Below are positions 1-5,588 of a stretch of 5,588 nt of DNA, in pieces; positions within the stretch are counted from its first letter, which is position 1, and each line of letters starts with the position of its first letter. Origin of the DNA: Mesorhizobium sp. ORS 3428 (GTDB taxonomy: Bacteria > Pseudomonadota > Alphaproteobacteria > Rhizobiales > Rhizobiaceae). The position numbers and the translations under genes were made by a program. Location: the NCBI RefSeq assembly GCF_001854785.1, contig NZ_MDFL01000115.1:459966-465553 (forward strand). Direction: 5' to 3'. The notes under the pieces were generated by a model. The model saw only the letters and a program-made list of their open reading frames with translations, was not told the origin of the DNA and did not search any database.

Positions 1-1235
1 CCAGCGATCCCTATCCGACGCTCGCCATCGACCAGCACGCCGGCGCCGACGGCTTCGGTGCGCTGAGCTTCATCGGCACGGACGGCGCGAATCTGACCGG
101 CCAACTCGACGGCGGCCCGACCCAGCACCTGCAAGCGAACGGGAGCGACATCTTCCTGTTCGGGTTCGGCACGGGCACGCTGACGGCGACAACCGATCAG
201 ACAGGCGCCGGGCTTCCCGGCGGCGCGAGCGGATCCATCAATACGGCGGACGAGGTGTTCACGATCACCCTCAATCACGCCAGCGATCAGTACACTTTCA
301 ACCTGCTCCAGGCGATCGGCAACGGCGCGAGCCTCAACTTCAGCGACTTCGCGGACGTGCCGGCCGGCGACTATGCATGGTTCGCGCTCCCCTTCACTCC
401 TCCGCCCAACAATATCCCTCCGGGACCAGTTCAGAACACACAGTCTGTGGTGTTCACCGGCAAGGTCGCCGGCACGGATACTGTCAACCCGAGTTCGATC
501 GGGGTGGGGACCGACAAGCAGGCGGTTGCTCCGGGTGGGGCCATCCGCATGGACTTCGTCGACCATGTTGGCTCGATCAGCACGAAGACGGCGATGTCGT
601 CGCTCACCAATCTCAGCTTCAAAGATCACTACGAGGTCACCAACGCCGGCTTTACGCTCGCCCAGGTCAACCCGACGGGGAAGACCGTGGACATCCGCTT
701 CGACGCGTTCAACGTCCCGACTGCGGCTTCGACCTTACAGACGACGGACACCAACCAGCAGACAATCAATGAAGTCAAGATCGTGACGGAGGATAGCAGC
801 GGCAAAATCACCAGCACCCTTGCCGACTTCACCGCCGATACGAGCAACTACCAGATCAAATTGAACGGCAGCACCGTTGAGACCGTGTCGGTCGATTTCG
901 CTCCCACTGCCGGCACAAGTGACCCCGGCGGCGTGGACGTAACCGGCCTCCAAAACGTTCCGGGGGTCTATGTTCTCGTCGGCACGTCGAGTGGCTTCGA
1001 CCGACTGCTGGCGACCAACATCGGCTCGGCTTACAACAACAAGGACACGTTCGACGTGGGCGCGGTGTCCGCCGCGACGTTCGCCGCCGGGTCCGACGTC
1101 AACATGGCGTTCAACCTCGCGCTGCAAGATTATGACGCATTCAGCAGCGGCGCGAACGTCGACCAGAGTGGGAACCTGATCGAGGCTTCGACGGGCACGC
1201 TCAACGTCAAGCTGACCGCGCCGCAGTCCGTGTAA
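1..1235 (+). CDS. Large T1SS-143/DUF5801-type repeat protein, probable type I secreted adhesin (3' part)
   Basis: The reading frame is open from position 3 to the TAA at 1233-1235, giving about 410 C-terminal residues. The GTG at 255 is only an internal valine, so the true start lies upstream of the window. Visible residues about 15-110 look like one T1SS-143/DUF5801 repeat: a GALSF strand, an LTG segment, then VFTITLN followed by YTFNLLQ, the usual end of this repeat. A proline-rich linker (residues about 130-142) leads to a terminal beta-rich domain beginning near SIGVGT and GAIRMDFVDHV. The visible part has no cysteine and is rich in Asp, Thr, Ser and Gly, as expected for an unfolded type I export substrate. 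No GGxGxDxxx calcium-binding nonapeptides occur in this C-terminal part. The HlyB/HlyD genes immediately downstream make it their likely substrate. Family assignment is by remembered pattern; adhesion or biofilm function is inference. Confidence 0.8.
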   Translation, partial: SDPYPTLAIDQHAGADGFGALSFIGTDGANLTGQLDGGPTQHLQANGSDIFLFGFGTGTLTATTDQTGAGLPGGASGSINTADEVFTITLNHASDQYTFNLLQAIGNGASLNFSDFADVPAGDYAWFALPFTPPPNNIPPGPVQNTQSVVFTGKVAGTDTVNPSSIGVGTDKQAVAPGGAIRMDFVDHVGSISTKTAMSSLTNLSFKDHYEVTNAGFTLAQVNPTGKTVDIRFDAFNVPTAASTLQTTDTNQQTINEVKIVTEDSSGKITSTLADFTADTSNYQIKLNGSTVETVSVDFAPTAGTSDPGGVDVTGLQNVPGVYVLVGTSSGFDRLLATNIGSAYNNKDTFDVGAVSAATFAAGSDVNMAFNLALQDYDAFSSGANVDQSGNLIEASTGTLNVKLTAPQSV

Positions 1236-1252
1236 CGGTTGCGGTATTCTTC

Positions 1253-1282
1253 GGCCGAGCTGGGCTCCCGGCTCGGCCTTTT
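1253..1282 (+). terminator. Intrinsic (Rho-independent) terminator after the repeat-protein gene
   Basis: A perfect 8-bp inverted repeat, GGCCGAGC (1253-1260) and GCTCGGCC (1271-1278), encloses a 10-nt loop and is followed directly by TTTT (1279-1282). It starts 17 nt after the stop codon at 1235. The T-tract is short, so termination may be partial. Its position argues that the transporter gene does not start at the TTG at 1239. Confidence 0.7.
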
Positions 1283-1385
1283 GGGGGCGGCCGTGGACCA
1301 GGCGAACGGCGACATGACCGACGTGGCCGCGGAGGCCGAGCCCCCGCCCAAGCCAGCGCGCGCCCCGACGGAGCCGTTCAAATTC
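1272..1385 (+). repeat. Tandem duplication copy 1: transporter leader plus first codons
   Basis: This segment aligns with 1442-1550. Both carry a CTyGGCCTT motif, a GGGCGGC-type stretch, then GCGAxxxGCGACATG and an N-terminal coding stretch. Copy 1 encodes MTDVAAEAEPPPK...PTEPFKF and copy 2 encodes MTDASAEAEPPK...PTEPLRV, about 14 identical residues of 23. Many differences are at third codon positions. A 2-nt indel lies upstream of the ATG and a 3-nt indel lies inside the coding part, the pattern expected of an untranslated leader followed by a translated sequence. The copies may extend left to about 1236 and 1405. Copy 1 may be the remnant of a second transporter start, or an N-terminal extension of the current gene. 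Confidence 0.75.
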
Positions 1386-1441
1386 AGGCGCCGAAGCGCG
1401 CGCGATGGTTTGGCTGCGCTTCTGCCGATCCGGGAGCCCGC

Positions 1442-1550
1442 CTTGGCCTTGTGGGCGGCAGTGAACCCGGCGAAGAGCGACATGACAGACGCGTCCGCAG
1501 AAGCAGAGCCGCCCAAGGTCGAACATCGGCCAACTGAGCCGCTGAGAGTC
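1442..1550 (+). repeat. Tandem duplication copy 2: leader and start of the intact transporter gene
   Basis: This is the partner of 1272-1385, with an offset of 168 bp between the two ATG codons. It runs without interruption into the C39-like domain, so it is the copy attached to the complete gene. The hairpin of copy 1 corresponds here to a degenerate sequence near 1422-1448 that no longer forms the 8-bp stem. That is consistent with a terminator lost in the copy lying inside the present reading frame. Confidence 0.75.
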
Positions 1551-3707
1551 GAACCCGCGCCTGCGCTCCCTTCCACGCCGATGGACTCTGGCCTGGCTGG
1601 ACTGGCGGTGATCGCGGGATACTACCGTATCGCCGCCGACCCGGCGCAGATGCGCCATCAGCTCGCGCTGACTGGGCGCTTCGCCGCGGCCGAGGATATC
1701 GTCCGCGGCGCCAATATTCTGGAGCTGCGCTCGCGCATCCTGCGCCGAGTCACGGCCAAGCGACTCGCAGCAATTCCCTATCCCGCGCTGATCGGCCTCA
1801 AGGACGGCACCTTCGGCGTGCTGGCGGCCTCACCCACGAAGGGGCTCGCCCGGCTGCTCGATCCGATCGCCCGCATTGCCCGGGAGCTGCCGATCGAGGA
1901 CATCTCGGCGCTCTCCTCGCGCGAGGTCGTGTTGGTCACGCGCCGCTTGGGTGGGGCGGGCACAAACCCCAGAACTTTCGGATTCCGCTGGTTCCTGCCC
2001 TCGATCCTACGTTACCGGCGACCCCTCGCCCAGGTCGCGGTCGCGTCGCTCTTCGTGCAACTATTCGCCCTCATCACGCCGGTATTCTTCCAGCTCATCG
2101 TCGACAAGGTTCTGGTGCACAAGGGGGTGTCCACCCTCACCGTGCTGATCGTCGGCCTGGTGACACTGGGACTGTTCGAGTCGGTCCTGCAATTCCTGCG
2201 CGCCTATACGCTGAGCCACACCACCAACCGGATGGATGTCGAACTCGGTCGGCGCCTGTTCCATCACCTCTTCCGCCTGCCGCTCGCCTATTTCGAGACG
2301 CGCGCGACCGGCCAGACCGTAGCGCGCGTGCGAGAGCTCGAGACGATCCGCAACTTCCTGACCGGACAGGGGCTGACCTCGCTGCTCGACCTCGTCTTCA
2401 CGCTGGTCTTCTTCGTCGTGATGTTCGTCTATTCGCCCACGCTGACGCTGGTCGTGCTCGGCACTGTTCCCGTCTATCTCCTGATTGCGGTGCTGATCCG
2501 CCCGGTTCTTAGCGAGCAGATCAATGAAAAGTTCAACCGCGGCGCGCGGTCGCAGCAGTTTCTCGTCGAGTCGATCGTCGGAGCGCCGACCCTCAAGGCG
2601 GCGAGCGTCGAGCCGATGATGCAGGCGCAATGGGAAGAGCGGCTTGCGTCCTACGTCCGCACCTCGTTCGACGCCGGTGTCACCGGCGCGCTTGGCCAGA
2701 ACCTCATCCAATATGTGAGCAAGGTGACGACCGCGCTGATCCTGCTCTTCGGCGCGCAGGCGGTGATCAACGGCGCGATGACGGTCGGCGAGCTGATCGC
2801 GTTCAACATGATCGCCTCCCAGGTCGTTGCGCCGATCCTTCGCCTCTCGCAGCTCTGGCAGGACTTCCAGCAGGTCCAGGTTTCGGTGGCACGGCTCGGC
2901 GACATCCTGAACACGCCGCCGGAACCCGTGCCTCAGAACCTGCTGACACTGCCGCCCCCCAGGGGCGCGATCGAACTTCGCGGCGTGTCGCTCCGTTATC
3001 GGCCCGACGCGGTCGAAGCTCTGCGCAACGTCACGCTTTCGATCGGCGCAGGCGAAGTCATCGGCTTCGTCGGTGCGTCGGGCTCGGGTAAGTCGACGCT
3101 GGTCAAGGTGGTGCAACGGCTCTATTCGCCGCAGGTTGGGCAGGTGATGCTCGACGGCATCGACATCGCCCAGCTCGATCCGGGATGGCTTCGCCGCCAG
3201 ATCGGAGTCGTGTTGCAGGAGAACATCCTGTTCAACCGATCAATCCACGAAAACATCGCGCTCGGCGATCCCGCGGTGCCGCGGGGTTGGGTGATTCAGG
3301 CGGCCAGGCTCGCCGGCGCTGACGAGTTCATCGCGCAGATGCCGCAGGGCTACGACACGATTATCGAGGAGCGCGGCGCCAATCTCTCGGGCGGGCAGCG
3401 CCAACGCATCGCCATAGCCCGCGCGCTCGCCACCAATCCGCGCATCCTGATCTTCGACGAAGCGACCTCCGCGCTCGACTACGAGAGCGAACGCATCGTC
3501 CAGGAGAATATGCGTGCGATCGTGCACGGCCGCACGGTGCTGATCATCGCCCATCGCCTGGCCGCGGTGCGCCCGTGCACGCGCATCGTCGGAATGGAAA
3601 GAGGCGAGATCGTCGAGGTCGGAAGCCACGAGGAACTCCTCGCACGCAAAGGCCTCTACGCTCGGCTCTGGGCGCTGCAATCGGATCAAGCGAGGGTCGG
3701 AGCATGA
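1482..3707 (+). CDS. HlyB-like type I secretion ABC transporter (permease/ATPase with C39-like domain)
   Basis: An inner-membrane ATP-driven exporter that works with an HlyD-type adaptor and a TolC-type channel. From ATG 1482 it has 741 residues, close to HlyB-class length. Residues about 30-150 are a C39-like domain whose catalytic Cys is replaced (DSGL, Ser36) and whose usual His region reads DGTFGVL, so it should bind substrate without cutting it. Membrane segments lie near residues 182-204, 218-240, 302-342 and 410-453. The ATPase has Walker A GASGSGKST (531-539), Q-loop Gln579, signature LSGGQ (635-639), Walker B ILIFDE (655-660), SALD (663-666) and H-loop His691. Long stretches, such as VARVRELETIRNFLTGQ, closely match HlyB as I know it. 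The frame stays open upstream, so ATG 1314 (797 aa) is possible. I prefer 1482 because of the terminator, the duplication and the family length. Neither start has a strong ribosome binding site. It overlaps the next gene by 4 bp. Confidence 0.92.
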   Translation: MTDASAEAEPPKVEHRPTEPLRVEPAPALPSTPMDSGLAGLAVIAGYYRIAADPAQMRHQLALTGRFAAAEDIVRGANILELRSRILRRVTAKRLAAIPYPALIGLKDGTFGVLAASPTKGLARLLDPIARIARELPIEDISALSSREVVLVTRRLGGAGTNPRTFGFRWFLPSILRYRRPLAQVAVASLFVQLFALITPVFFQLIVDKVLVHKGVSTLTVLIVGLVTLGLFESVLQFLRAYTLSHTTNRMDVELGRRLFHHLFRLPLAYFETRATGQTVARVRELETIRNFLTGQGLTSLLDLVFTLVFFVVMFVYSPTLTLVVLGTVPVYLLIAVLIRPVLSEQINEKFNRGARSQQFLVESIVGAPTLKAASVEPMMQAQWEERLASYVRTSFDAGVTGALGQNLIQYVSKVTTALILLFGAQAVINGAMTVGELIAFNMIASQVVAPILRLSQLWQDFQQVQVSVARLGDILNTPPEPVPQNLLTLPPPRGAIELRGVSLRYRPDAVEALRNVTLSIGAGEVIGFVGASGSGKSTLVKVVQRLYSPQVGQVMLDGIDIAQLDPGWLRRQIGVVLQENILFNRSIHENIALGDPAVPRGWVIQAARLAGADEFIAQMPQGYDTIIEERGANLSGGQRQRIAIARALATNPRILIFDEATSALDYESERIVQENMRAIVHGRTVLIIAHRLAAVRPCTRIVGMERGEIVEVGSHEELLARKGLYARLWALQSDQARVGA

Positions 3708-5245
3708 ACCAAAGAACCGTGCCGCCTCCCTCTCCGGCGCCGCAACCCGCCAACCGATCTGGTGCGGTCATCTGTGGCCGCGATCGCGAATTCCTGCCGG
3801 CAGCGATCGAAATCTTGGAAACGCCGGCGCCGCCGTTGCCCGTCGTCACGATGCTGACGATTTGCGCCTTCTTCGCGGCCGCGTTGGCCTGGTCGTTCTA
3901 CGGGCGACTCGACGTGCACGCGGTGGCGCCCGGCAAAATCGACACGGCCGGGCACGCCAAGGTGATACAGCCGCTCGATCCCGGCAAGGTCGCCGCAATA
4001 CATGTCGAGAATGGACAGCGCGTGAAGGCGGGAGACCTGCTCCTGGAGTTGGATCCCGCGGAACCGGCGGCTGAGGAGACCGCGCAACGCGACGCGCTCA
4101 ATGCCAACCTCGCCGAAATCGCGCGCCGGCGCTTCGCCATCGCGACGGCGCGAGCCGTGCTCGACGGTTCGAAATCGGGCGAGGTGGACGAGCACGAGGT
4201 CCTAGTTGCGCGGCTGGCGCAAGCCGCGGCCGACCCCGAACCGCAAATCGTCTGGGAGGCAGAGTTGCCGGAAGCGATGCGCTTGCGGGAGGCTTCAGTG
4301 CTGACGGCCGACGTCAACCAGCTCATCGGCTCCTTGCAGAGCCTCGACAAGCAAAGTTTGCAGAAGGAGGCGACGCGTCAGCGCCTCAGGATGAGCATCG
4401 CCTACCAGAACAAGTTGATCGAAACGCTCACCCAGCTCGTCGGCACCCGCCAGGAGGCGCTCAATCGGCAAGTCGGCAGCAAGGTCAATCTCTACGACTC
4501 CACACAGCAGTTGGAAAAATCGCAATCATCGCTTGCCTCGGACGAAGGTGAACTGATCGAGACCGATGCCGCCCTGAGGGAGCTTAAGAGCGAGAAGGTC
4601 ATGGCGCTCTCGCACTTCGTCGCCGACAACGAGAACAGGCTCGCCGACGCCGAGCGCAAGGCGGACGAAGCCAAACAGGCGGTCGCCAAGGCAGCCGCAC
4701 GCCTTGCGCGCACCAAGCTCTATTCGCCGACCGGTGGCATCGCGCAACAAGTCGCCGTGACCACGGTCGGCCAAGTCGTGACAACCGGGCAGCAGCTCCT
4801 GGTCGTGGCGCCGACGGAAGGCTCACTCCAGGTTGAGGCGCTCGTCGCCAATCTCGACATCGGCTTTGTCAAACCCGGCCAGAGCGCGGTGATCAAGGTC
4901 GACGCCTTTCCCTTCACCCGTTTCGGCGTGCTGCACGGCAAAGTGAGCCGCGTCGCACCCGAAGCGGTCGAGGAGCAGGAGGCCAAGCGTGACCTTGCCA
5001 ATGCGGCAGCCGCGGCCAATGCGAACGCTGCCGCACCTGCCAGCCAGGCCGGACAGCCCCAGAGCTTCGTCTTCCCGGTCACCATCGCGCTCGATGAACA
5101 GGCGATGGACATAAACGGGGAGATGATCCCTTTGACTTCAGGCATGACTGTGAGCGTGGAAATCAAAACTGACAGCCGCCGCGTGATCGACTACCTGCTC
5201 TCGCCGATCACCAAGGTAACTTCGGAGGCTTTCAGGGAGAGATGA
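3704..5245 (+). CDS. HlyD-family type I secretion membrane fusion protein (periplasmic adaptor)
   Basis: This protein bridges the ABC transporter and an outer-membrane TolC-type channel. From ATG 3704 it has 513 residues. The order is: a proline-rich cytoplasmic tail; FLPAAIEILETP (30-41), typical just before the membrane helix; one transmembrane helix (about 46-65); the first half of a lipoyl domain (88-117); a long helical coiled-coil region (about 120-335); the second lipoyl half starting LYSPTGG (339); a beta-barrel; and the HlyD signature LTSGMTVSVEIKTDSRRVIDYLL (from residue 477). The start was chosen because it overlaps the transporter stop as ATGA, with GAGGG at 3692-3696 seven bases upstream; translational coupling is likely. 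The longer frame back to 3575 would overlap conserved transporter sequence. An Ala/Asn-rich low-complexity insert lies at about 430-453, inside the barrel. No tolC-type gene is visible. Confidence 0.94.
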   Translation: MNQRTVPPPSPAPQPANRSGAVICGRDREFLPAAIEILETPAPPLPVVTMLTICAFFAAALAWSFYGRLDVHAVAPGKIDTAGHAKVIQPLDPGKVAAIHVENGQRVKAGDLLLELDPAEPAAEETAQRDALNANLAEIARRRFAIATARAVLDGSKSGEVDEHEVLVARLAQAAADPEPQIVWEAELPEAMRLREASVLTADVNQLIGSLQSLDKQSLQKEATRQRLRMSIAYQNKLIETLTQLVGTRQEALNRQVGSKVNLYDSTQQLEKSQSSLASDEGELIETDAALRELKSEKVMALSHFVADNENRLADAERKADEAKQAVAKAAARLARTKLYSPTGGIAQQVAVTTVGQVVTTGQQLLVVAPTEGSLQVEALVANLDIGFVKPGQSAVIKVDAFPFTRFGVLHGKVSRVAPEAVEEQEAKRDLANAAAAANANAAAPASQAGQPQSFVFPVTIALDEQAMDINGEMIPLTSGMTVSVEIKTDSRRVIDYLLSPITKVTSEAFRER

Positions 5246-5299
5246 TGCTGGCTATCGCGTGACTACACGCATTCGTGAACCGCAGCGATCGGAGCCGGC

Positions 5300-5325
5300 G
5301 TAACCTGCGCCGCCGCCGCGGCGAA
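5300..5325 (+). promoter_or_regulatory. ECF sigma-factor promoter (SigF-type) for the DUF2282 gene
   Basis: GTAACC at 5300-5305 (-35) and CGAA at 5322-5325 (-10) are separated by exactly 16 nt. This matches the consensus I recall for the Caulobacter SigF heavy-metal-stress regulon, which controls DUF2282-family genes. It lies 75 nt before the ATG at 5401, predicting a start near 5331-5335 and a leader of about 65-70 nt. The motif and spacing are seen directly; sigma-factor identity is inferred. Confidence 0.75.
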
Positions 5326-5389
5326 CCTCCAGAAGAACCTGCCGCTTCCGGCATCGCCGGTGGAGAGGGTTCGCGCAACAACGCCCATT

Positions 5390-5394
5390 GGAGG
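5390..5394 (+). promoter_or_regulatory. Ribosome binding site that fixes the bufferin precursor start
   Basis: GGAGG lies 6 nt before the ATG at 5401. It is the strongest Shine-Dalgarno sequence in the window and decides in favour of this frame over the overlapping shadow frames at the right edge. Confidence 0.85.
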
Positions 5395-5400
5395 ACAAGC

Positions 5401-5588
5401 ATGTCAAACCGCCTGATTTCCGCTGCCGTCGCCAGTGCCTTTGCCGCCGCCATAGGCGCCGCCGCCGTTGGCTCTGCATCCGCCGCCATGAGCGAGGCAG
5501 AAATGATGAAGATGCGGGAGATGACCAAAAAGGAGGTCGCTTCCGGCAAGATGGAGAAGTGCTTCGGCGTGGCGCTGAAGGGTCATAA
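5401..5588 (+). CDS. bufA1: DUF2282 protein, BufA1-type bufferin precursor (3' end outside window)
   Basis: Sixty-two codons are visible, followed by the first two bases (AA) of an Asn or Lys codon. Residues 1-28 form a Sec signal peptide: Asn-Arg near the N-terminus, an Ala-rich hydrophobic core and an ASA-type cleavage site. The mature start is unusually Met-rich (six Met in residues 30-51). It is followed by [13 protein letters not shown], with Cys54, the hallmark beginning of DUF2282 (usually continuing N-D-C). In this family, BufB, a multinuclear non-heme iron oxidase of DUF692, with its partner BufC, converts cysteines to copper-binding thiooxazoles before export. The product is thought to sequester copper in the periplasm. 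The start is fixed by GGAGG, and an ECF promoter lies upstream. The key downstream cysteines lie beyond the window, so completeness cannot be judged. Confidence 0.82.
   Translation, partial: MSNRLISAAVASAFAAAIGAAAVGSASAAMSEAEMMKMREMTKKEVASGKMEKCFGVALKGH

Noticed and set aside
1239..1313. Upstream TTG start at 1239 for the transporter (822 aa)
   Set aside because: It would begin 3 nt after the previous stop, read through the terminator hairpin, lacks a ribosome binding site, and adds residues absent from the family.
735..1658. Long antisense open frame (307 codons) crossing the repeat-protein/transporter junction
   Set aside because: It runs opposite two recognisable genes, its product is Arg/Gly/His-rich with no domain pattern, and such open antisense frames are common in GC-rich coding DNA.
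2061..3116. Long antisense open frame (351 codons) opposite the transporter membrane and ATPase regions
   Set aside because: It lies entirely inside the conserved HlyB-like gene. The product is Arg/Glu/Gln/His-rich and looks like a codon shadow.
3575..3703. Upstream start at 3575 for the HlyD-family protein (556 aa)
   Set aside because: It would overlap conserved C-terminal ATPase sequence by over 130 bp. The added residues are Arg-rich without family similarity. ATG 3704 has a good RBS and the usual ATGA overlap.
5257..5270. Hairpin GCGTG-ACTA-CACGC after the HlyD gene as a terminator
   Set aside because: The stem is only 5 bp and no T-tract follows, so it is not supportable as an intrinsic terminator.
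5311..5324. CGCCGCCGCGGCG repeat-like stretch in the intergenic region
   Set aside because: It is a short GC-rich trinucleotide run lying in the spacer of the ECF promoter, with no further repeat structure.
5388..5588. Plus-strand frame starting at 5388 (66 codons) and the antisense frames over 5232-5586
   Set aside because: They overlap the signal-peptide/DUF2282 gene at 5401. The plus-strand product is Arg-rich and would start at a TTG just before the GGAGG ribosome binding site of the real gene.

Overview
The window comes from a GC-rich, Gram-negative bacterium, most likely an alphaproteobacterium. The coding regions have strong G/C preference at third codon positions. The HlyD-type protein, and the ECF promoter with a DUF2282 gene at the right end, resemble arrangements known from Caulobacter, sphingomonads and Rhizobiales. 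The assignment is by resemblance only; no rRNA or other marker gene is present.

Layout, all on the + strand. (1) Positions 1-1235: the 3' part (about 410 codons) of a large extracellular repeat protein of the T1SS-143/DUF5801 type, whose 5' end lies outside the window. (2) Positions 1236-1481: a junction holding a good intrinsic terminator (1253-1282) and a diverged tandem duplication with an offset of about 168-170 bp. The duplication repeats the transporter's leader and its first codons. (3) Positions 1482-3707 (or from 1314): an HlyB-like type I secretion ABC transporter with a non-proteolytic C39-like domain. (4) Positions 3704-5245: the HlyD-family membrane fusion protein, overlapping the transporter by ATGA. 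(5) Positions 5246-5400: an intergenic region with a textbook ECF-sigma promoter, GTAACC-N16-CGAA. (6) Positions 5401-5588: the 5' part of a DUF2282 protein, the precursor of a BufA1-type bufferin, cut by the window end.

The first three genes form a type I secretion locus. The HlyB- and HlyD-like proteins would join a TolC-type outer-membrane channel, encoded elsewhere, and probably export the adhesin-like protein in front of them. The terminator suggests the substrate gene is transcribed separately from the translationally coupled transporter pair.

The right edge starts an unrelated transcription unit: a secreted copper-binding peptide precursor, probably metal-stress controlled by a SigF-type ECF sigma factor. 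Its maturation genes (bufB, bufC) would be expected just beyond the window. The two points most worth following up are this bufferin promoter/precursor pair and the duplicated substrate-transporter junction.
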